Assembly (NCBI GenBank): GCA_900169235.1
Contig: FWCC01000123.1
Span: 172,704 to 236,703, forward strand
Origin: Zarea fungicola
Taxonomy: Eukaryota > Ascomycota > Sordariomycetes > Hypocreales > Cordycipitaceae
Reading direction: 5' to 3'
Length of the DNA stretch: 64,000 nucleotides
In this document: one piece after another, positions 56,363-64,000 of the stretch
How positions within the stretch are numbered: position 1 is the first letter of the stretch
Layout of the letters: each line of letters starts with the position of its first letter
Program-made: the position numbers and the translations under genes
The notes under the pieces: generated by a model
Seen by the model: only the letters and a program-made list of their open reading frames with translations
The model's database searches: none
Told to the model about the DNA's origin: nothing

Positions 56363-56961
56363 AGCAGGAAGACAGACAATCTTTGCGGCTGGTGAAGGAC
56401 TTGGTTTCAAAACTGCAATTCAGTCACGAACCAACGAGACGTAGTTTTATGATTACAATCAGCGAAAAATTTTAAAGTGACTGTAAGTAAAGAACAATTC
56501 AAGACCCCCAAGATGGAGCAATAAAGATTCGGGATTGGCCCCGGCTCCGCAGTCTGCGTATGGGGTTATCTCGATCCTGCAACAGCCAATAGCAATAATT
56601 TCTGGGTGATTTGGCTTGGGTCAAGTCTGATGGCATGATGTTAGTCCTAGAATTTAAGTAGAGGGCCAGGGGTGACAACTATATAACCTCGGGCGGGCAG
56701 CCAGTTAGTATGCAGCACAGACAAAACGGCGATCCCCCACACCCATCTGCCGTGTTTCTCTGCCGCTTCGGTCGGTAGCTAGACCCGGCAACGGCTCCGA
56801 CGTGAAAGCCCCACGATTTCCACACTGTACACAGTGCATCATAAGTAGATGGGGCTTCCTGAGTATTCAATATTGCATACTACGTCAATACTTAAAGCGT
56901 ATGCTAGACGCAGTATTCAATTGGCCGGTCTTCGCTTGTCGTTGTATGTTACCTCGCCGTA
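56363..56961. promoter_or_regulatory. Divergent promoter between Zn2Cys6 regulator and hydrolase genes
   Basis: A 599-bp intergenic region. No palindromic CGG-type operator was identified by eye with confidence. Confidence 0.35.
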
Positions 56962-58347
56962 ATGTCGACCTTTGACGTCTTTGAACACATAATACCCGCC
57001 AGTCACGTCCGAGAGTACGCACGAGCCACATCCGAAAGCCAGGAAGAAGTCCTGAAGCTTCATGTAAAGCAATATGTACCAAAAGACTACAGTACTCCTC
57101 AGGATGGAGATTTGACCATTATTGGTGCGCATGCCAATGGATTTCCAAAGGTAAATTGAATTTGCAGTGAAGAACTCGCACAGTCTTCATATTTTTGGCA
57201 TCTTTTAGCATGACTCGCCGTGTGTGCTAATTGTTACGGGTGACAGGAGCTTTATGAACCACTCTGGGACAGTCTCAACCATGAGCTCCGTCGACGAAAT
57301 GTTCGTTTACGAGGTATCTGGATCATGGATGCAGCGTGGCAAGGCCAGAGTGCTGCGCTCAACGAGGGCAAACTTGGTAGCGAGCGTGAGTGTTTAACAA
57401 ATATTCCACAATCCCTTTTAACCTCGGGCTAAAAGAGTATAGCAAGCTGGTTGGATCTTGCCAGGGACATGTCTCATATGATCAACACATTTCGCATGCC
57501 TAGACCGCTGGCAGCCATGGGTCACTCCTTTGGCGCCTGCGCGCTGACCAATGTCGCCCTGTTTCATCCGCGCTTGTTCAGCACCCTCATTCTCCTCGAC
57601 CCAGTCATCGCCCAGACAGCCCCGGAGCATGTTAAATTCTACGTTGGGCCGGCGACTCTGAGCGCGAAGCGACGAGAAGTTTGGCCCTCTCGAGAAGCGG
57701 CCGCCGAGAGCTGCAAGAGGAGCGACTTTTACAAGACCTGGGATCCGACCGCCGTGGACCTCTGGCTCCAGTACGGCCTGAAACCGCTTGCTGGTACCAG
57801 AGGCACCGAAGTCACGCTCAGCACATCAAAACACCAGGAAGTCTTCACCTTTGTTCGTAGCAGCGTCCCAGCGTATAACGCAAAAGGCAACAAGACGGTT
57901 GACCCCAATGCGATCCCAGACGTTGACACGGTGAATCAGGATGCCGCGGTGTATTTTCCCTTTTATAGACCGGAAAGTGGAAATACCTTTGATCGACTAC
58001 CACATGTTCGCCCAAGTGTCTTGTACATTTTTGGTGGCAAGTCGGAGATGTCGCAGAAGGGCCAGCGCGACGTGAAGCTGCAGATGACTGGATCGGGAGC
58101 TGGGGGCAGTGGAGGCACTGCCGTCGGGCGCGTAAAATCTATTCTCAATGAAGAATTCGGGCATTTAATACCCATGGAAGACCCAAAATTCTGCGCAGCA
58201 CACGCTGCGCAATGGTTGGAATCGACACTGGTTCGCGCTCACAAAGACGAGCGTGAATTCAAGGAGTGGGCAAAGTTGCCACTGGCCGCAAAGGCAACAA
58301 TTGGAAAACAAATGATGGATAACATCAGTCGCAAATCGAAAATATAG
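56962..58347 (+). CDS. Alpha/beta hydrolase with C-terminal peroxisomal signal (SKI)
   Basis: Exons 56962-57150, 57247-57385 and 57443-58347 give 410 aa. The nucleophile elbow is AMGHSFGACAL (S138). LTIIGAHANGFPK (oxyanion-hole HxNG strand) joined to ELYEPLWDSL, and GIWIMDAAWQGQS, are typical of the fungal AKT2/Lpx1-like branch. A later Asp and His (FGHLIPMED) complete a probable triad. The last three residues SKI are a permitted PTS1 variant, used for example by Alternaria AKT1. The enzyme likely hydrolyses an ester or acyl-CoA thioester in the peroxisome. Neighbours are an acyl-CoA ligase and a thiolase, also with peroxisomal signals. The substrate is unknown. Confidence 0.88.
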
Positions 58348-58627
58348 ACACATTCTACTGCATGCTTAAATTATTATAAAATTAATCTCTGGTATTTTAG
58401 AAATAAATAGAGTAGGTATTTATTACGTCGTCGAGGAGACTCACTTGTGGGTTGTTAGAAAACTTGTTCATTACAAAATCCAAAAGCACTTCTCAAGTCA
58501 TTCGCTACATGTCACTTCTCGAATATCAGTTTAGCTAGCAAGCCTTTCAGAGTATAACTTCAGTAAGAATACAACAGCCAGCAAGTGATTTAGATACATT
58601 CCTTCTGTGCATAATTGCTGGGTAACA
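58348..58627. other. Shared 3' flank of hydrolase and ligase genes
   Basis: Short gap between convergent stop codons. No feature seen. Confidence 0.35.
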
Positions 58628-60610
58628 CTATAGCTTCGCTGCATTCTTCTTCCGTCTCTGCGTCTCCTTGTCCTTCAACACGCGTCTCAAAATCTTTCCG
58701 CTCGGGCTTTTGGGTATCTTGTCGATAAACTCCACCCCTCCCCTCAGCCATTTATGCCGAGCTTTGTGATCCTCGACATGCTTACAGACAGCTGAAGCAA
58801 TCACGTCATCGGATTTTCCCTTTGCCTCGGCAGACTTGACAACATATGCCTTTGGTCGCTCGCCACTTCTTGCATCCCAAACAGGTATGACAGCGCAGTC
58901 CTGGACAAATGGTTGCGTGAGGATATGGGCTTCCAGCTCCGCTGGTGCCACTTGATGACCCTGTGTCTCGTCAGCACTGCATCGAGTGCAAGTTGGAAGT
59001 AATGGTAGGAAAGAAATACCTTGACTTTGATCAGCTCTTTGATGCGATCGACAACCACGATATGCTCATTGCCCTGGGCCGACTTTCGAATAACGACTTC
59101 GTCGCCCGTCACCAGCCAGCGTCCCTCGTCGTCCCATATAAACGTCTCCGCGTTGGCTCTTTCGTTGTTAAGATATCCCAGGACGACTGAGGGTGACTGA
59201 AAGAGGACCTGCCCTCTTGTTTCGTACTCTTTTACTTCATTGCCATCCGCATCAATAAGCTTGACCCGACAGCCGGGGAGAATGGCGCCGGAAGACCCAT
59301 CAAGGCGGTCGGTCTCTACAGTGGTGCAGATACAGGGCGACGCTTCCGTCAAACCGTAGCCCTGAGTGACATACCACTTGGGATAATTCTTTTTCAGTTC
59401 GTCAACCGTTTCTTTGCCCAGAGGGGCCGCTCCACTGTAGAGCAGACGGATACTGCTCAGGTCGTACTTGGCGCACAGGAGCGGGTTACTGATCATTTGT
59501 ACCAATATGGGTGGGACAATGTTCAGCTGCTGGATCTTGAAAGTTTGCACTGATTGTAGCAAAGAATTCAACTCGAACTTGGGGAGGACGATGACTTGGT
59601 CGCCCCGGAATACTGCCAAGAGTGATATTATAGTGATGCCGTAGATGTGGCTAAAGGGCAATACACCGAGCGCGACCTGGGTGTCGACTCCGAGTGCCTT
59701 GCGGCCGACAGACTCCAACGCGGTGACTTGGAGAATATTAGCGATGAGGTTGTAGTGTGATACCATGACGGCTTTCTATCGAAAAGTCAGCCTAGTATTC
59801 ATAATTTCGTACATCTTTGAGAGATGGGAACAAACAGGAAGCCCAGAAGTGCCACTTGAATAACACAAATATGCAGTTTGTCGCTTGCCTTGACCACTTT
59901 TCCATGTTTGTTGTTCAAGCAATGGCAGGCGCTGTCCTTCAACGATCAAATCATCAACGGATGTGATGTTCGCCGGGTTCGTTTCACCAGCGACCCGCAA
60001 GACAAAAATGCGATCCTTGGAGATTTTGGCTGCTTTTGCTGCTTTGAGCGCATTACCATAGAGTGAGACGCATGTAAATATGGCGACGGCGCCTGAGGAG
60101 CGCAGTTGATTCTCTAGTTCTGGCACCGAATGTGTTGCGCTCGCCGGGGTGACGATGCCGGACAGGCGGTGAACGGAAGATGTAACAGTCATGTAGTCAA
60201 TCTATGAGTCGCGTTGTCGTGTTAGTTCTGGCTTCTAAGGCTCTGCAAGGGATTCGCAAAAAAAAAAAAAAAAACTGACCGAATTCTGCGAGTAGATACA
60301 AACCACACGATCCCACTCTGTCCCCTCAGATGCCTTGAAGCCTAAACGCTTCCCAATGGCGCGCGCAAGATGATCAACGCGGGATGCAACTTCCACAGTG
60401 GTGTAAGATATTCCCGTAACACCGCATGTAAAAGGATCTCGGGAAGAGCGGACAGAGTGGCGGCCAAACTTTTCCTCGAAAAGGAATCGGTCAAGAGAGA
60501 TTGAATAAGGAATCGCTATGCAACATTAGCAATCGTGCGCATGAAGATGAGAACAAATTGCAACACTCACCTGGAAGCTTGGGCAGCTCCGGTCCAGGAA
60601 GAAACACCAT
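58628..60610 (-). CDS. Acyl-CoA synthetase / 4-coumarate-CoA ligase-like, peroxisomal (AKL)
   Basis: Exons 60610-60571, 60515-60280, 60201-59836, 59775-59020 and 58960-58628 give 576 aa. ANL-superfamily motifs: YSSGTSGLPK (P-loop, rebuilt across intron 3), GYGLTEASPC, GDEVVI, and KVKGHQVAPAELE (hinge/A8, rebuilt across intron 4). PKSPSGKILRR near the C-terminus carries the catalytic lysine. The C-terminal tripeptide AKL is a good PTS1. The product activates a carboxylic acid to its CoA thioester with ATP in the peroxisome. Substrate class (phenylpropanoid, medium-chain or polyketide side chain) cannot be read from sequence. An A17 run sits in intron 2. The thiolase gene is divergent next door. 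Confidence 0.92.
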
Positions 60611-61363
60611 AATGGCTAGGGAGGCGACGGGAAATGTCGAGATTTAGAAAGCGGCGTTGAGCAAAGGTAAAAGCAACAAAACGGCAAGGTTTACCGTATC
60701 TCTTTTTCGGAGCAAAAACTAAAAGGTAATACGTGAAATTTGACAATATCAATCAAGTTTTCTAATGGGGTATTTTATTGTTCTATGTATCTCCATTGCA
60801 TCCAACAAGAGTTAAACTACGCAGTGGCGGACAACTAATCACCATGCGTAGCTGCCCGCCTGCATGCACTAGTACGACGATCCGAGGTCGCTAAAATGTC
60901 TCAAGCCGGGTCGCCCGAGGTGACAACTTGCCAATCAATTTGTCGGGTATTCAAAGACTGGAGCTTAGTGGCTTGCTCGGTCGCCCTCGTTCTGGATATG
61001 TTGCTGCGTCGAATGCAATACCAGCGACGCCACCTTATCAATACTCTTGTCCCCCCATGATCCATCCGAGCTAATTCAGAGTACCAAGGCATAAAGTACG
61101 GCCGGGTAGTCTGTATTTCGGACTTGCAGGCAGTCTTGTCCGGCAGGGGCCGCATTGTCCGCCACTCGGCAGATGAGCCGGCAGTCGTCCACCTCGGTCC
61201 ACACATCGCCGTGTAAGTCAAATATAGTTGCCGTCACCCTACTCTGTCCTGAGACAATATTAGACAAAGAAGTGATAATGAATTGATTACAACGGCTTTT
61301 AGAAACCTTGAAACTACTCTGCGAATTTATTTTTCCACTTACCAGCTAATTATACTATTCAAC
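60611..61363. promoter_or_regulatory. Divergent promoter between acyl-CoA ligase and thiolase genes
   Basis: A 753-bp gap between opposite start codons with no gene seen. A bidirectional promoter for two peroxisomal genes is inferred. Confidence 0.45.
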
Positions 61364-63095
61364 ATGGCTGCATCCGCTGTCGAAAGAATTGGCCTGCTTG
61401 CCGGCCAGCTACCGGGCAAGCAGGCAAATGGCCGAGGAAAATTGCTACAAAAGAATCCAGATGACATTGTGAGCTTGGCCCTCTACAATTCTCAATCGGT
61501 TTAAATTTCCTAGTCGGAACCGACTTTCTGACGTAGCCAATACAGGTCATTACATTGGCCCTACGCACACCGCTCACCAAAGCTCGCAAGGGAGGCTTCA
61601 AAGACACGACTCTCGATGATCTCTTGATTGCGCTACTAAAGGTTTTTATAAAATATTGACTAAAAACAAAGTTATAAACGAGTTACATGGCTAACCGCCA
61701 GGGGACAGAATGTTCGTGAAAAGTCCAGGCTGGACCCGAATCTTGTCGAAGATGTCTGCGTTGGAAATGTCTTGGCTCCAGGCCCTGCCTACATCGCAAG
61801 ATCTGCCGTTCTTGCCGCCGGATTTCCTGTTACGACAGTGGCTTCCGTAACCAATCGATTCTGCTCATCTGGTCTCTTGGCGGTACAGCACATTGCCAAC
61901 CAAATCATCGCAGGCGCCATTGATATCGGACTAGGTAAATCCTTCCCTTCCCCCCAGCCCGGTCTCATTTAGCTTATTGTCGCACATTTATTAACGTTCC
62001 ATTTCCTTATTCATTTGTTCCTCAGCTGTTGGGGCAGAAAGTATGAGTACAAACCCAGACCCGGGCGCGCCCCCGCTGAGCGCCGACGTGACCGGCGACC
62101 CCCTCGCCTCGCAGGTCCAGCAGCCCATGGGCCAGACCTCTGAGAACGTGGCACACGACTTTCGCATCACGAGGGCCGCCATGGACGCCTTTGCCGCGTC
62201 GTCATTCCAAAAGGCCGAGCACGCGCAAAAGTCGGGCTGGTTCGACGACGAGATTGTGCCCATTGCCATCACCACCACCGCCGAGACGGGAGCAGCAAGC
62301 CCAGCATCGACAACAACGCAAAAGAAGGTCATCAGCAGGGACGACGGCATACGGTACGGGACGACGGCCGAGTCGCTTGGCAGGATCCGCGCGGCCTTTC
62401 CGCAGTGGGCGCCGAGCCACACTACGGGCGGCAATGCCTCGCAGATTACAGACGGCGCGGCGGCCATCCTGCTCATGAAGCGCTCGCGGGCCATCGAGCT
62501 CGGCCAGCCAATTGTGGGCAAGTTTGCGGGTGCCACGGCGGTCGGCCTGGAGCCGCGAGTGATGGGCATCGGGCCGGCGCTTGCGATTCCGAAGATGCTG
62601 GGCAGGCTCGATATATCTGTTGGTGATGTGGATGTATTTGAGATTAACGAGGCTTTTGCTTCCATGGTACGTCTCTTATTTCTGTGTCGGCTGTTATTTT
62701 CGCTCTCTGTGCTCTGGTTGTCTTTCTTTTCTGACAACAACTTCTTCCAGGCCGTGTACTGTGTGCAAAAGTTGGGCCTCGATGCTGCCAAAGTAAACCC
62801 TCGAGGTGGTGCAATGTACGTTGAACATATCACTTCGGTCAACATCTGTGAAAATACTTGCCTAATCATTCGCTTTCTCGTTTTATTTTTCAGTGCTCTT
62901 GGTCATCCGTTGGGTTGTACCGGCGCGAGGCAGATTGTTACAGCTTTGTCAGAGTTGAGGAGGTCAGATAAAAGAATAGCGTGTACTTCAATGTGCATCG
63001 GTACGGTAAGTCATGTTTCCAGCCTTTCGGTTGATCTGGATACTTACTTGGCCTAGGGAATGGGTATGGCTGGTGTAATTGTCTCAGAGCACTAG
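61364..63095 (+). CDS. Peroxisomal 3-ketoacyl-CoA thiolase
   Basis: Exons 61364-61468, 61546-61641, 61709-61934, 62026-62666, 62751-62815, 62894-63005 and 63057-63095 give 427 aa. The N-terminus has RIGLLAGQL (residues 8-16), which fits the PTS2 pattern R-[LVI]-x5-[HQ]-L. Catalytic residues: the nucleophilic Cys in NRFCSSGLLAVQ (C119), the His in ALGHPLGCTGARQ, and the Cys in SMCIGTGMGMAGV. EINEAFAS is also present. It cleaves 3-ketoacyl-CoA with CoA in the last step of beta-oxidation. The middle exon contains a Thr/Ala-rich insert (TTTAETGAASPASTTTQKK) longer than in yeast Pot1. With the ligase and hydrolase it forms a peroxisomal gene group. Confidence 0.93.
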
Positions 63096-63476
63096 CAAGC
63101 AGCGAGATCCAAGCAGCAATTCACCCGGAGCTGGTCCACCACACATACGGCAGCAGGTTGAAATTGCTCGGATTTGACTTTGTCAAGGGCTTATTGACGT
63201 CATTGTCGATGTTGTATGATCGGCGCTGCTGGGACTTGCTGTCTGAGACTGAGTCTGAGCATAGTTATAATCAATGAGACATGCGACAAACAGGCGGCTG
63301 TCAAGCGGCCAGCGTCAATGAGTTTGGATGTAAGAATTAAACAAACAAGCGGCCAAAGGGCTAAACAGTATGCATTATTCAGGTTAATGGGTGAGAACAA
63401 AAATACAAAACACCACCTTTATTACGTTATTATTGGCTAGTCTACTTGATGCAAAACCCAACATCCATCCATTCAT
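63096..63476. other. Shared 3' flank of thiolase and trehalase genes
   Basis: Gap between convergent stop codons. No gene seen. Confidence 0.4.
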
Positions 63477-64000
63477 TTATTCAAGATCGGCAAGTGCCTT
63501 TTCATTCATCTGCTCAATGGCCTTGATGAAAGTCGGGTATGGCGTCAGCGTGCCGAGCGCACGGCGCATATGCGCATTGACAATCTGCAGTCCGTACACA
63601 TAACTAGCATTGACCCAGCCAAATCTAGAGCCGCATTAGTATTTTCGAATTCTCACGAGATAGTCGGGAGGACAACGTACCCCTCCTTGGCCACGCCCTT
63701 GAAGTTGAGGCCTTGGTTGCCATACTCGGCATCCACACGGTGCGGATCGACAGGGCGAGTCACGTCATACTTTTCTACCACTACACCGTTAAAGTCGACA
63801 AAAGCCTTGGTAATCATAAACAGCCATTTGTAGGCCAAACGTTCAGCCTCCTCATTGAAGCTGTAACGGAGAAGTCCTGTCCAAGCGAGCATCTGCTGCG
63901 GAGCCCAGCCGTATGGGAAATCCCACTGTCGGTTGGGTCGCTCAAGTCCAATGTTGCCACGCGACTTTTCAGTACCGGCAAGCAGGCCACCGTATTCCTC
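63477..64000 (-). CDS. Neutral trehalase, 3' part only (runs off right edge)
   Basis: Two 3' exons are visible, from the window edge to 63681 and 63624-63477, joined in frame (intron 63625-63680). The trehalase signature [12 protein letters not shown] lies near the edge. It is preceded by [12 protein letters not shown] and followed by [10 protein letters not shown] and NFKGVAKEG joined to [24 protein letters not shown]. The C-terminal segment ending NEKALADLE is the usual end of GH37 fungal neutral trehalases. It hydrolyses cytosolic trehalose to glucose. The regulatory N-terminus and calcium-binding region lie outside the window. Confidence 0.93.

Overview
The window looks like nuclear DNA of a filamentous ascomycete (Pezizomycotina; most likely Sordariomycetes/Hypocreales, from protein style only). 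The reasons are the many short introns (50-130 nt, GT..AG with CTAAC/CTGAC-type branch sites), three Zn2Cys6 transcription factors, secreted plant-cell-wall and FAD enzymes, an NPP1-like secreted protein, a cytosolic neutral trehalase and a dispersed tRNA-Pro(AGG). I predicted exons by hand from splice consensus, frame continuity and remembered family motifs. No alignment or search was run.

Layout. 0-10 kb is gene-poor: a partial gene at the left edge, a bacterial-type Asp/Glu racemase, a repeat-rich segment with a roughly 100-bp inverted repeat, and an ankyrin-repeat protein. 10-19 kb holds a Zn2Cys6 regulator, a GH5 endoglucanase, a tRNA-Pro with an extra spliceosomal-type intron in its D arm, a cis-CaaD-like tautomerase and a branched-chain aminotransferase. 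19-28.5 kb holds a PHD-finger/coiled-coil protein, RidA, a class V aminotransferase, a Yippee protein, an isochorismatase-family hydrolase and an FAH-family enzyme. 28.8-41 kb holds a secreted bicovalent-type FAD oxidase, a DUF4863/4-hydroxylaminobenzoate-lyase-like protein divergent from an FMO-like monooxygenase, a Zn2Cys6 regulator and a D-2-hydroxyacid dehydrogenase. 41-47 kb holds an NPP1-like secreted protein, a MITE-like element, a small mitochondrial-type protein and a tandem-repeat protein. 47-52 kb holds phosphoketolase and acetate kinase, tail to tail.

53.8-63.1 kb looks like a functional group: a Zn2Cys6 regulator, an alpha/beta hydrolase ending in SKI, an acyl-CoA/4-coumarate-type ligase ending in AKL, and a 3-ketoacyl-CoA thiolase with an N-terminal PTS2 motif. 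All three enzymes carry peroxisomal signals, so they probably form an activation plus beta-oxidation or side-chain-processing module. The window ends inside a neutral trehalase gene.

The strongest unusual signal is the tRNA-Pro gene at 16035-16181. It carries the normal anticodon-loop intron and also a 58-nt insertion with perfect fungal spliceosomal signals (GTAAGT, CTAAC, ACAG) that splits the D arm and the A-box promoter. Removing both introns leaves a perfect 72-nt cloverleaf.
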